From Phenylobacterium deserti (GTDB taxonomy: Bacteria; Pseudomonadota; Alphaproteobacteria; Caulobacterales; Caulobacteraceae): a stretch of DNA of 64,000 nt. This document shows, piece after piece, positions 34,901 through 46,656 of the stretch; position 1 is the stretch's first letter, and every line of letters begins with the position of its first letter. The stretch covers positions 1-64,000 of the forward strand of contig CALQQB010000018.1 of assembly GCA_943332615.1 (NCBI GenBank), read 5' to 3'. Below the pieces are notes generated by a model, which searched no databases, had not been told where the DNA came from, and saw only the letters and a program-made list of their open reading frames with translations. Position numbers and translations under genes: made by a program.

Positions 34901-36469
34901 TCAGTCCGCGCGGGGCGGGGTGGGCGCGCCCCCGCGGTCCAGATGCGAATCTGCCTGCCGCACCCGGGCGCGGACCGTGAACACCCCGTCGCCGGCCAGG
35001 ACACCGCCGCGGGCGAACAGCCGGCCATGCTGCCAGTTGGACAGGCCCAGTTCCGGGCGGTTGAGCGCGTACTGGCCATCCACCCAGCGGGTGAAGCCGT
35101 CACCGACGAAGGGGGCGTCCACCGTGGCGTAGAAGCGGTCGTGGGCGGCGGGGTCCTGCGAAATCAGGGTCGCGGCGAAGCGAGGGCTGAGCGCATTGAA
35201 CAGCGCGACGGCCTCGGCGACATCGGCCACGATCTTCAGGCTGACTTCGGGGCTCTCCTCCCACTCCCACTCGCGGCCCAGATCGACGTCGGCGATGGGC
35301 TCGGCCAGGGGCTCCTGCACGGGACCTTCGGCGCGGGTGATCGTGGCGCGCGCGGTGCGCCAGGCTTTGGGCAGGCGGGCGAAGTCGGCCTGCGCCACAT
35401 GCAGTTTGCAGCCCCGGCGGCGTTCGCCGGCACGTTGCAGGGCCGCCAGGAACAACGGGATCAGCTCGTCGGCGCGGCTCTGCACGATGCAGCAGACGTT
35501 CAGGCTGTTGCAGACCTTGCGGTCCAGAGAGTGGAACACCGTGGCGTAGAACCGCTCGGCGTCGGCGGTGGCGTCGGCGACCATCCAGGCGCCGCCCGTG
35601 CCGTGCAGGCTCACCGGCGTGCCGGCCTGGCGGGCGATGGCGCCCAGTTGCGAGACCGCCGGGCCTGAGCCTCGCGCCACGGCCAGGGCCAGGCGCGGAT
35701 CGGCGAACATCGCCCAGCCGGCGGCGTGGGCGGCGCTGTCGACCAGCACGGCCGCGCCCTCTGGGAGGCCTGCCTCAGCCAGCGCCGGGTCCAGGGCCTG
35801 GGCGACGATGGCGCGAGCGGTGCCCAGCGCGTCCGACCCGATGCGGAAGACCACGGTATTGCCCGCCCGGATCACCCCGGTGGCGTCGGCGAACACGTTG
35901 GGGCGGCCCTCGAACACGAAGCCGACCGGGCCCAGCGGGGCGGTGACCTGCTCGAGGCTCCAGCCTTCGTGACGGATAGTCTCCAGCACCCGGCCGCGCG
36001 GCGCCTCGGCGTCGCGCCAGGCGTGGAGGCCGGCGATCATGTCAGCCCGCATCGCATCTGAGGCGACTAGGCGGGTGGTGGAGCGGCCTCGGGCGCGAGC
36101 GCTCTCGACATCCACGACGTTGGCGGCAGCAATCGTCGCCCAGACGGCGTCGTCGGCCAGCCTGGTGGCGAAGGCGTCGAAGAAGGCGGTGATCGCCGCG
36201 TCGCTCACCTCGCCCATCCGGGCGAAGGCCGCGGTGACGCGGGCGACGGCGCCTTCGGCGGCGGCGTGGTCGATGGCTGGCACATGCAGCAGGTCGCCAG
36301 CCTCCTGCACCACCACCAGGCGGTCGCCAGGACGGAAGGCGGCGGCGAGCTCGGGGCTCACATAGGCCACCCTGTCGCCGCCGAACGGGACAGCCTGGCC
36401 GGGCATGAGGGCTTCCAGCCGTCCGGTGCGGACGGGTTGCGGTCCCTGGCCTGACGTCCCGTCGTCCAC
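34901..36469 (-). CDS. proA: Gamma-glutamyl phosphate reductase (glutamate-5-semialdehyde dehydrogenase)
   Basis: NADPH-dependent second step of proline synthesis. The aldehyde-dehydrogenase-fold core has FVFEGRPNVFADA, the catalytic-cysteine segment DRKVCNSLNVCC, and the C-terminal DAPFVGDGFTRW. With GTG at 36469 (AAGGGG upstream) it has 522 residues, about 100 more than typical ProA; the extra part is an N-terminal region before DAAITAFFDAFATRL. An ATG at 36529 would overlap proB by 32 bases. It follows proB directly. Confidence 0.88.
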   Translation of the reverse strand: MDDGTSGQGPQPVRTGRLEALMPGQAVPFGGDRVAYVSPELAAAFRPGDRLVVVQEAGDLLHVPAIDHAAAEGAVARVTAAFARMGEVSDAAITAFFDAFATRLADDAVWATIAAANVVDVESARARGRSTTRLVASDAMRADMIAGLHAWRDAEAPRGRVLETIRHEGWSLEQVTAPLGPVGFVFEGRPNVFADATGVIRAGNTVVFRIGSDALGTARAIVAQALDPALAEAGLPEGAAVLVDSAAHAAGWAMFADPRLALAVARGSGPAVSQLGAIARQAGTPVSLHGTGGAWMVADATADAERFYATVFHSLDRKVCNSLNVCCIVQSRADELIPLFLAALQRAGERRRGCKLHVAQADFARLPKAWRTARATITRAEGPVQEPLAEPIADVDLGREWEWEESPEVSLKIVADVAEAVALFNALSPRFAATLISQDPAAHDRFYATVDAPFVGDGFTRWVDGQYALNRPELGLSNWQHGRLFARGGVLAGDGVFTVRARVRQADSHLDRGGAPTPPRAD

Positions 36470-36497
36470 GGGGGTCCCCTTTTGCTCGCTTTGAGCC

Positions 36498-39250
<2,753 letters not shown>

Positions 39251-39258
39251 TCAGCAGA

Positions 39259-39822
39259 TCACGCCAGCCACACCATCATCCGGTTCGGCACAGCCTGGCC
39301 GTCCCGGCCGAGCGACGGCGTCATCTCCACGTCGCCGGTGTAGAGGAAGCCGGCCTTGACCAGCACCTGGCCGGACGCACGGTTGTCGGCGAAGTGCCCG
39401 GCCCAGACGACATTGCGCCGCCCGTCGCCCGCCGCCCAGCGCAGCACCGCCGCCACCGCCTCGGTGGCATAGCCGCGGTTCCAGAATGGGCGGCCCAGCC
39501 AGTAGCCCAGCTGCGGCCGCGCACGGCCAAGGCCCGTGGCCGCGCCGTCGGGCTCGACCTCGCCCACGCCGATGACCCCGATCACCCCGAACTGGCGGTG
39601 CTCGATGATGAAGTCGGCGCGGGGCCCCGGCTCGTCGCCGGTCACCGTCATCAGCCACGCCTCGGCGTGCGCGTCGGTGAAGGGATAGGGCCAGTGGGTC
39701 AGCATGCCGGCCACGGCGCTGTCATTGGCCAGCTCGGCGATCACGGCGGCGTCGTCCATCGCCGGCGCGCGCAGCATCAAGCGCTCGGTCCCGATCGCGG
39801 GTCTGACGTCCAGTGCACACAT
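39259..39822 (-). CDS. GNAT-family N-acetyltransferase, RimJ/RimL-like
   Basis: 187-residue acetyl-CoA-dependent acetyltransferase of the RimJ/RimL-type group. ERLMLRAP opens the domain; LGYWLGRPFWNRGYATEAVAAVLRWA contains the pantetheine-binding motif; DNRASGQVLVKAGF follows. The acceptor could be a protein N-terminus or a small molecule. GGGAGG lies six bases before the ATG. It is the first gene after the rplU-rpmA unit, following two hairpins. Confidence 0.9.
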   Translation of the reverse strand: MCALDVRPAIGTERLMLRAPAMDDAAVIAELANDSAVAGMLTHWPYPFTDAHAEAWLMTVTGDEPGPRADFIIEHRQFGVIGVIGVGEVEPDGAATGLGRARPQLGYWLGRPFWNRGYATEAVAAVLRWAAGDGRRNVVWAGHFADNRASGQVLVKAGFLYTGDVEMTPSLGRDGQAVPNRMMVWLA

Positions 39823-39861
39823 CTTGTACCTCCCGGCCCTCTGACGGGGCCCTGAAACGAC

Positions 39862-39893
39862 AGCGGGGAGCCCGGCTGACCGGACTCCCCGCT
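39862..39893 (-). terminator. Second hairpin between rpmA and the GNAT gene
   Basis: AGCGGGGAG/CTCCCCGCT arms plus an inner CCGG pairing, 40 bp upstream of the GNAT gene, with GTCGTTTC following on the minus strand. With the hairpin at 39931-39956 it may partly separate ribosomal-protein transcription from the downstream block. Confidence 0.55.
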
Positions 39894-39930
39894 GGGTCGT
39901 CTGTCCGGTCCGCCATCTTCGAAAGAGAGG

Positions 39931-39956
39931 GCGGAACCGGAGAGAGGTGGTTCCGC
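39931..39956 (-). terminator. Terminator hairpin directly after rpmA
   Basis: GCGGAACC/GGTTCCGC with a ten-base loop begins immediately after the rpmA stop codon and is followed by CCTCTCTTTC on the minus strand. Confidence 0.65.
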
Positions 39957-40235
39957 CTATTCGGCCGCCATCACCTCGGCCGGCGTCGCCACCACGGTGG
40001 CGTAGGTGCGATTGTTGCGCTTCTTGACGAAAGCGACCGCGCCGGTGACGAGGGCGAAGAGTGTGTGATCCTTGCCAATGCCCACATTAGGGCCCGGCCA
40101 GAACTTGGTGCCGCGCTGGCGCACGATGATCGAGCCGGCGTTGATCGCTTCGCCGCCGAACTTCTTCACGCCGAGACGGCGGCCCGCCGAGTCGCGCCCG
40201 TTGCGCGAAGAACCGCCGGATTTTTTGTGAGCCAT
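39957..40235 (-). CDS. rpmA: 50S ribosomal protein L27
   Basis: 92 residues beginning [16 protein letters not shown], the conserved N-terminus that reaches the peptidyl-transferase centre, then GVKKFGGE and GSIIVRQRG(T)KFWPG. AGGAG precedes the ATG. It follows rplU after 69 bp, the universal L21-L27 pair. Confidence 0.98.
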   Translation of the reverse strand: MAHKKSGGSSRNGRDSAGRRLGVKKFGGEAINAGSIIVRQRGTKFWPGPNVGIGKDHTLFALVTGAVAFVKKRNNRTYATVVATPAEVMAAE

Positions 40236-40304
40236 GGTGTGCTCCTGTCCTTACCTACCGGCGCGCCGCGGGCGCGCCTGATGTTGTTGTCTGGGCGTTC
40301 CGGA

Positions 40305-40907
40305 TTACTCCGAAGCGTCGTCCGTCTTGGCGGCGGCCTTCTTGGGCGCAGCGGCTTTCTTCGGCGCAGCGGCCTTGGCGACCGGCGCTTCGGCGGCAGC
40401 TTCGGCCGGGGCGGCATCGACCGCCTTCGGGGCCTTGGCGGCGGGCTTCTCGGCCATGGCGGCCAGGGTCGTGGCGGCGGCCTTCAGGGCCTTCTTCGAG
40501 ACGTTCAGGGTCGCGAAGTCCAGGCCACGGGCCCGGGCGTCCAACTCGGCCTTGGTCACCATCGAGACTTCACCGTCCCACTTGGTCTCCTTGCCATCGG
40601 CGCTGATGCCGGTGACGCGCAGGACGGTTTCTTCCTGCCGGTGACCGCGGGTGCGGCGATAGCCCTGGCGGCGGATCTTCTTGAAGATCTTGACCTTTTC
40701 ACCCTTGCGGGTTTCCACCAGCGTCGCCGAGACAGAGGCGCCTTCGACCACGGGCGCGCCAATGGTCACGGCCTCGCCGTCGCCCAGCATCAGCACATGG
40801 CCGAACGCCACCGCCGCGCCAGGTTCGCCATCGAGCTTTTCGACGACCAGCACATCGCCGGGGCTGACCCGGTATTGCTTTCCGCCGGTCTTGATCACCG
40901 CGTACAT
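40305..40907 (-). CDS. rplU: 50S ribosomal protein L21 with Ala/Lys-rich C-terminal extension
   Basis: 200 residues. The L21 domain is residues 1-103 (MYAVIKTGGKQYRV at the start, KIRRQGYRRTRGHRQ near 80-92). A further 95 residues include a low-complexity Ala/Lys/Pro tail from about 140 (repeats of AAAPKKAA). Such tails occur in alphaproteobacterial L21. A strong promoter lies about 80 bp upstream. Confidence 0.97.
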   Translation of the reverse strand: MYAVIKTGGKQYRVSPGDVLVVEKLDGEPGAAVAFGHVLMLGDGEAVTIGAPVVEGASVSATLVETRKGEKVKIFKKIRRQGYRRTRGHRQEETVLRVTGISADGKETKWDGEVSMVTKAELDARARGLDFATLNVSKKALKAAATTLAAMAEKPAAKAPKAVDAAPAEAAAEAPVAKAAAPKKAAAPKKAAAKTDDASE

Positions 40908-40987
40908 CGTTCGCGCCTTCGGTACTTAAGAGTGTAGTTGCAAAATGGATCGCACCCGCTGGAGGTCCGGCGGGCGAGAGGTGGGCG

Positions 40988-41015
40988 GTTATACAGCGGG
41001 AAGGCGGTGAGTCAA
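40988..41015 (-). promoter_or_regulatory. Strong sigma70-type promoter for rplU-rpmA
   Basis: On the minus strand TTGACT (41010-41015), a 16-bp spacer and TATAAC (40988-40993), giving a 5' UTR of about 75 nt before the rplU ATG at 40907. It is the best match to the housekeeping consensus that I found in the window. Confidence 0.75.
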
Positions 41016-41150
41016 CGGGGCGGGGGTTGGGCGGCTACCCCGGGGCGGCAAACATGATATTAGGCGTCGCGTGCAACCCGAACCTTCCATCCTCGAAGAG
41101 ATCGACGACGCGGCCGAGGCCGCTGCCGACGGCCTGGCCGACATCTAGTA

Positions 41151-41274
41151 TTTCGGTGACATCGCGTAATTGAAGTAGGCCCATCCAAGCCTTGAAATAC
41201 GAAGTCGGAGCGAGGTGATCGCTGCGCTTCAAGAAGGAGGATGGGCCTACTTCAATTACGCGATGTCACCGAAA
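41151..41274. repeat. Large stem-loop: 36-bp perfect inverted repeat with 52-bp centre
   Basis: The arms 41151-41186 and 41239-41274 are exact reverse complements, and CTTGAA/TTCAAG (41191-41196 with 41228-41233) extends the pairing inward. A 13-bp piece of the outer end, GATGTCACCGAAA, recurs at 41311-41323. No transposase is present; it may be a non-autonomous element or the scar of one. The wider gap 41016-41314 holds nothing else that looks coding. Confidence 0.85.
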
Positions 41275-41284
41275 CTCCCCGAAA

Positions 41285-41311
41285 CTCCGGGGTTGCTGGC
41301 GGCCCCCGGAG
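41285..41311 (-). terminator. Hairpin after the triple-HTH gene
   Basis: CTCCGGGG/CCCCGGAG arms (41304-41311 and 41285-41292 on the plus strand) with an 11-base loop, followed on the minus strand by TTTCGGGGAGTTTC. It begins four bases past the stop of the gene ending at 41315. Confidence 0.5.
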
Positions 41312-41314
41312 ATG

Positions 41315-41968
41315 TCACCGAAACAGACGTGGAGTCTCCCCGGTGGCTTCCTTCCACCAGCCCTCGACCGTCGCGAGATCGACGCCGAACTGTTCGCGGT
41401 GGTTTTCCCAGGCGATCTGACGGGCGAGGTTGAGCGTGCGGGCGAAGTCGGGGCGGACCTCGGCCCAGTCGCGGACGGTGCCCGGGGCGGGGTAGCCGGG
41501 CTGGGCGCAGATCGCCTTCAGGGTCTGGCCCTCGCAGAGCGCCATGAAGATGTCGTCCGCGACGATGGGGCACCACGTGGAGCGGCGGCCGGTTCGGGCG
41601 TGGCCGCGTTCGGCGCGAGCGGCCGCGAGGTCGGCGGCGAAGCCGGGGAAGCGTCGTCGCCAGGCGTCAACGGTCTTGCGGTCCGGCATGTTGCGATCGC
41701 CGCAGAGGTCGCGCATCGAGCGGTCGAGCGCGATCCATGCGCAGACGTCGTCGGCCACGGCGGGCGACCAGCGGACGGCCGGTGCGCGGAGGGCGGCGAT
41801 GGCGACGGCGTGGCGCCTTGGTCGGCGGCGGAGCCACTTGCGCAAGGTGGGGCGGCTCGGCCAGCCGGGCGTCGCGCAGATGGCGGCGAAGGTTTCCCCG
41901 GCCTGACGGCGCAGGACGAGTTCGGTCAGCAGGCGGCGGCGTTCGGAGGGCGGGTAACCGGCGGGCAT
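41315..41968 (-). CDS. Triple helix-turn-helix protein, terminase-small-subunit-like
   Basis: 217 residues made of three similar HTH units at about 12-48, 78-112 and 135-175. Each resembles the recognition module of phage terminase small subunits (for example QTLKAICAQPGYPAPGTVRDW). No large terminase or other phage gene is nearby, so it is probably a domesticated or chromosomal DNA-binding protein. ATG at 41968 is chosen; a TTG at 41998 would add ten residues. Its final codons and stop lie inside a copy of the 13-bp repeat shared with the stem-loop next door. Confidence 0.7.
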   Translation of the reverse strand: MPAGYPPSERRRLLTELVLRRQAGETFAAICATPGWPSRPTLRKWLRRRPRRHAVAIAALRAPAVRWSPAVADDVCAWIALDRSMRDLCGDRNMPDRKTVDAWRRRFPGFAADLAAARAERGHARTGRRSTWCPIVADDIFMALCEGQTLKAICAQPGYPAPGTVRDWAEVRPDFARTLNLARQIAWENHREQFGVDLATVEGWWKEATGETPRLFR

Positions 41969-42104
41969 GGGCCTGAATATGGCGGCCCGGTGCGTCAAAT
42001 GCGGACGTAGCTGCGGGCGCGGCCGGTTGTCCCTCGCCGCCGGCCCTTGCTACGGTCGTGGCTGCGGCCGGGCGCCCTGCCCGGCCTGGGAGCGTCGCGC
42101 CGCC

Positions 42105-43256
42105 ATGACCTATCGCCTCTATGGAACGCCGGGGTCGCTTTATACGGGCAAGGCGCGGGCCTACCTGATCAAGCAGGGGATCGCCTTCGAGAACCGCGCC
42201 GCCGGCGAAGCCCGGTTCCGGGCCGAGATCGTCCCGCAGATCGGCCGCTGGATCATCCCGGTGCTTGAGGCGCCGGATGGGACGCTGATCCAGGACGGGT
42301 CCGAGATCATCGGCCACTTCGAGGCCCAGGGGAAAACGCGGCTGCCGGCCTACCCGGCCACGCCCACGCACCGGCTGATCGGGCAGATCTTCGAACTGTT
42401 CGGGGGCGAGGGCCTGCTGCGCCCGGCCATGCACTATCGTTGGAACTTCGACGACGCCAACCGCGCGTTCCTGGCCAAGGATTTTCCGGCCGCCCTCGCC
42501 CCCACTGGAGCCCCCGAGGCGGCGCAGGCGGAGGTGTTCGCCATGGCCAGCGGGCGCATGCGCAAGGCCATGGCCGGGTTCGGCGTCTCGCCGGAGACCA
42601 TCCCGGCGATCGAGGCGTCCTATGCGGAATTTCTGGACCTGTTCGACGCGCATCTCGCCGCCTCGCCCTACCTGCTGGGCGGGCGTCCGACGATCGGCGA
42701 CTACGGGCTGGTGGCGCCGCTCTACGCCCACCTGGGCCGCGATCCCTATCCGGCGCAGCTGATGAAGCAGACGGCGTACCGGGTCTGGCGCTGGGTGGAG
42801 CGGATGAACGCCGCCGACCAGGACGCGGGCGAGTATGGGGCGCCGCCGGCCGAGCTGTTCGAAGGCGATGCGGTCCCCGAGACCCTGAAACGCCTGCTGC
42901 GCTTCATCGCCGAGGACTATCTGCCGGAAGTGGAAGCCTTCGTGGGCTTCACCAACGCCTGGCTGGCCGAACATCCCGGGATCGAGGCCGGGACCAACGG
43001 CCTGCCGCGCCTCCAGGACCGGGGGATCGGGCAGGTCGAGTTCCTCTGGCGCAGCCACCCGATGCGGGTGAGCGTGATGCCCTACCGGCTCTACCTGCTG
43101 CAGAAGGTGCAGGCGGAGATCGACCAGGCCCAGCCGGCGGCGCGCGCGGCGATGGAGGCCCTGCTCGCGGAGACCGGCCTGTCGGCGCTGATAACGCTTC
43201 GCGGCGCCCGGCGTGTCGAGCGCCGGGGCCAGCTGGAGGTATGGGGGGAGGGCTAG
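42105..43256 (+). CDS. Glutathione S-transferase family protein
   Basis: 383 residues. The N-terminal thioredoxin-like domain (about 1-85) contains RLYGTPGSLYTGKARAYLIKQGI, PVLEAPDG and the QDGSEIIGHFE glutathione-binding motif. The all-helical domain carries LLGGRPTIGDYGLVAPLYAHLGRDPYP. It is longer than the usual 200-230 residues because of an extended C-terminus. ATG at 42105 is the first residue that fits the fold; the frame is open to 41967. Substrate unknown. Confidence 0.87.
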   Translation: MTYRLYGTPGSLYTGKARAYLIKQGIAFENRAAGEARFRAEIVPQIGRWIIPVLEAPDGTLIQDGSEIIGHFEAQGKTRLPAYPATPTHRLIGQIFELFGGEGLLRPAMHYRWNFDDANRAFLAKDFPAALAPTGAPEAAQAEVFAMASGRMRKAMAGFGVSPETIPAIEASYAEFLDLFDAHLAASPYLLGGRPTIGDYGLVAPLYAHLGRDPYPAQLMKQTAYRVWRWVERMNAADQDAGEYGAPPAELFEGDAVPETLKRLLRFIAEDYLPEVEAFVGFTNAWLAEHPGIEAGTNGLPRLQDRGIGQVEFLWRSHPMRVSVMPYRLYLLQKVQAEIDQAQPAARAAMEALLAETGLSALITLRGARRVERRGQLEVWGEG

Positions 43257-43300
43257 AGGGTCCGGGCCTCCCGGTCAGCAGGTCGTCCGCTGAGGGCTGG

Positions 43301-43366
43301 GTGACCTTGGTCGTGGTGGTGGTCGTGGTGGACCGGGCGGCGGCAGCGCGGGGCTGCTGGTGGTGA
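43301..43366 (+). CDS. Val/Ala-rich leader peptide
   Basis: 21 codons from GTG at 43301, reading MTLVVVVVVVDRAAAARGCWW, with TGA at 43364. GAGGG lies four bases before the start. Seven consecutive valines and four alanines form a nutrient-sensing codon run like those of branched-chain amino-acid attenuators. It overlaps no other credible gene and precedes a set of mutually exclusive RNA hairpins and the thioesterase gene. Confidence 0.7.
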   Translation: MTLVVVVVVVDRAAAARGCWW

Positions 43367-43453
43367 CCGTGGTCTCGACCTGAGTGGGTTCGTGGCGTGG
43401 CGCTGCAACGGCTGGAGGCGACAATTGTTGCAGCGCCCGGCACGTCGGGGCGC
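43343..43453 (+). promoter_or_regulatory. Putative amino-acid attenuator (four pairing segments)
   Basis: Segment 1 GCAGCGC (43343-43349, in the Ala codons) and segment 3 GCAGCGC (43430-43436) both complement segment 2 GCGCTGC (43400-43406). The 2:3 stem extends to 11 bp (43399-43409 with 43427-43437). Segment 3 continues as GCGCCC (43433-43438), which pairs with segment 4 GGGCGC (43448-43453). The 1:2, 2:3 and 3:4 pairings are therefore mutually exclusive. There is no clean T run after 3:4. Confidence 0.6.
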
Positions 43454-43497
43454 GTGGCGTCTTCCGTAACCCCGCTTCGGCTGGGTAGAACGGCGCC

Positions 43498-44337
43498 ATG
43501 AGCCTGACGCAGACCCCCGACCCCACCCACGCCATGGACCTTGTCGCCGTCTCGCCCGGGCGATGGGTCACCGTCGCGGGACCCGAGTGGAGCAATCCGG
43601 GCGGGGGGCTGTGGGGCGGCTATGCGATCGGGCTGTGCATCCGGGTGCTGGAGGCCGAGCCGGAGGCGGTGGGCGAGGCGCTGTCGCTGACGCTGACCTA
43701 CGCGGCCGGGCTGCGCGCGGGCGACCTCGATGTGCGGACACGGCGGCTGCGCCAGGGCGGCTCCGTCGGCGTGTGGGAAGTCGAATTGCGGCCGGCCGGA
43801 TCGGACCAGGTGGGGGTGCACGCCATCGTTACCCTGGCCCGGCGGCCGACGACGCCGGGGTTCGCCTTCGCCCAGATGCCGGACGCGCCCGACCCGCAGA
43901 GCCTGCCCAGCCCGATCGTGCCCGGCGCGTCGCGGCACTACGGCGCCTCGGCGTTCGAGCGCCGGACCCTGGACGAGACCTACCCGCCCAGGGCCACGGG
44001 CAATTCGCGGACCCTGGCGTGGGTGCGGTCGCGCAGCGGGCCGTTGGACAAGGCGATGCTGGGGATGGTCACGGACAATTCTGCGCCGCGGGCCATGTAC
44101 GCCCTGGGGCCGACGATCATGACCACCACCCTGACGCTGACCGCCTATCTGCACGCCACCGTCGAGGAACTGGCCGCGGTGGGGGACGACTTCATCCTGG
44201 TGGAGTGCGAGGGCCGGGTCGGCGGCGGCGGGGCGTCGGACGAGCGGTCGAACTACTGGAGCCGGGACGGGAAGCTGCTGGCCACCAGCGAGCAGCTGGC
44301 GTGGTATCGACCGCTGCGGGCGCAGACCCCGGAGTAG
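43498..44337 (+). CDS. Acyl-CoA thioesterase family protein (double hot-dog)
   Basis: 279 residues with two hot-dog halves: GGGLWGGYAIGLCIRVLEAE with LSLTLTYAAGLRAGD in the first, and TTTLTLTAYLHAT with DDFILVECEGRVGGGGASDERSNYWSRDGKLLATSEQLAWY in the second. This is the TesB/4HBT_3-like pattern of enzymes hydrolysing acyl-CoA. Chain-length preference unknown. It is the first full-length gene after the Val/Ala leader and attenuator-like structure, and alanine dehydrogenase follows 117 bp later. Confidence 0.83.
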   Translation: MSLTQTPDPTHAMDLVAVSPGRWVTVAGPEWSNPGGGLWGGYAIGLCIRVLEAEPEAVGEALSLTLTYAAGLRAGDLDVRTRRLRQGGSVGVWEVELRPAGSDQVGVHAIVTLARRPTTPGFAFAQMPDAPDPQSLPSPIVPGASRHYGASAFERRTLDETYPPRATGNSRTLAWVRSRSGPLDKAMLGMVTDNSAPRAMYALGPTIMTTTLTLTAYLHATVEELAAVGDDFILVECEGRVGGGGASDERSNYWSRDGKLLATSEQLAWYRPLRAQTPE

Positions 44338-44454
44338 GGGGTGGCGGAGTGACGTCGCCGGCCGGATTTACGGCCACAGAGTCTCCTTGACCCCGCAACG
44401 CCCTTCCCCCAAACCGACCCTTACCCGCAATTCTTTCCCCCGCAGGAGCCTCCC

Positions 44455-45567
<1,113 letters not shown>

Positions 45568-45639
45568 GGCCGGCTGAAATAACGCCGCAACATGCGGGCC
45601 CACGATTACTTACCAGAAACGAAGCCAGGGAGGCTCTCC

Positions 45640-46497
45640 ATGTGTGACGACGAAACCAATCCGTGGCTGCCGGACGACATCGCCCTTTCGCGCCGCAGCT
45701 TCGGGATCGGCGCCGGGGCGGTGGTCGCCCTAACGGCGGCGGAGGCCCGCGCCCAGGCGGCGGTCACCGAGAAGGACGTGGTGGTCAAGACCGCGGACGG
45801 CGAGTCCGACGCGGCCCTGTTCTATCCGTCCGGCAAGGGCGCGTGGCCAGCCGTGCTGATCTGGACCGACATCGCCGGCCTGCGCCCGGTGTTCCGCGAG
45901 ATGGGCAAGCGGCTGGCAGCCCAGGGCTATGTGGTGCTGGTCCCCAACCCCTTCTATCGCTCGGCGAAGCCGGCGGCCTACGCCACCCTGAACTTCGGCA
46001 CGCCCGAGGGCCGCCAGGCGCTTATGGGTTATCGCGGCGCCATGTCCAATGACGGCGTCGACAAGGATGCGGCGGCCTACGTCGCCTTCCTCGACGCCCA
46101 GCCGCAGACCAGCAAGAAGAAGAAAGTCGGCGTCCAGGGCTACTGCATGGGCGGCCCCTTGAGCTTCCGCACGGCCGCGGCCGTCCCGAACCGCATCGGC
46201 GCGGTGGGCACGTTCCATGGCGGCGGCCTGACCACCAAGATGGCCGACAGCCCGCACCTGCTGGTGGCCAAGACCAAGGCCGCCTACGCCTGCTGCGTCG
46301 CCCAGAACGACGACAAGAACCAGCCGGAGTCGAAGGACATCCTCAAGGCCACCTTCGCCGAGACCAAGCGGCCCGGCTATGTCGAGGTCTATGCCGCCAA
46401 TCACGGATGGTGCGTCCCAGGCAGCGCCGTCTACAACCAGGCCGAAGCCGAACGCGCCTGGGGCGTGCTCAGCGAGTTGTACAAGAAGAACCTGTAG
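45640..46497 (+). CDS. Dienelactone hydrolase family protein with Tat signal
   Basis: 285-residue alpha/beta hydrolase. The nucleophile is Cys in GVQGYCMGGP near residue 172, and the likely catalytic His is in ANHGWCVPG near 255. The N-terminus has a twin-arginine motif SRRSFGIGAGAVVAL ending near ARAQA, so it is probably folded and exported to the periplasm. GGGAGG six bases before ATG 45640 decides the start over the ATG at 45592. It follows ald after about 70 bp. Substrate unknown. Confidence 0.88.
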   Translation: MCDDETNPWLPDDIALSRRSFGIGAGAVVALTAAEARAQAAVTEKDVVVKTADGESDAALFYPSGKGAWPAVLIWTDIAGLRPVFREMGKRLAAQGYVVLVPNPFYRSAKPAAYATLNFGTPEGRQALMGYRGAMSNDGVDKDAAAYVAFLDAQPQTSKKKKVGVQGYCMGGPLSFRTAAAVPNRIGAVGTFHGGGLTTKMADSPHLLVAKTKAAYACCVAQNDDKNQPESKDILKATFAETKRPGYVEVYAANHGWCVPGSAVYNQAEAERAWGVLSELYKKNL

Positions 46498-46505
46498 CGG
46501 CAGTT

Positions 46506-46620
46506 GCTCCCCTTCGGGGGAGCTCCCGCGAAGCGGGTGAGGGCGTCCGCTCAGAAAGTCTGACCGGACGCCTCGGAGATGCCGAAGGGGCCGCGGCGGC
46601 GATGCCGTGGAGGACCCCCT
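46506..46620. repeat. Palindromic repeat cluster between convergent genes
   Basis: A perfect GCTCCCC-TTCG-GGGGAGC hairpin (46506-46523), a second TCCCGC-GAA-GCGGGT hairpin, and a GTCCG...CGGAC inverted repeat around 46548-46572. They look like REP-type intergenic palindromes common in alphaproteobacteria, and the first can serve as bidirectional terminator for the hydrolase and the M28 peptidase genes. Confidence 0.6.
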
Positions 46621-46656
46621 CCGGCGCTTCGCGCCACCCGCCCTGATGGGGAGGAA

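Noticed and set aside
41035..41433. Short ORFs over the 36-bp inverted repeat
   Set aside because: Coding is forced by the palindrome, there is no ribosome-binding site that fits a conserved start, and the products resemble nothing.
43275..43595. Minus-strand frame over the attenuator region that reads as Thr-rich (possible threonine leader)
   Set aside because: No stop delimits a short peptide, there is no start with a ribosome-binding site, and the gene to its left on that strand is only the antisense of the GST; the plus-strand Val/Ala ORF is delimited and followed by matching stems.
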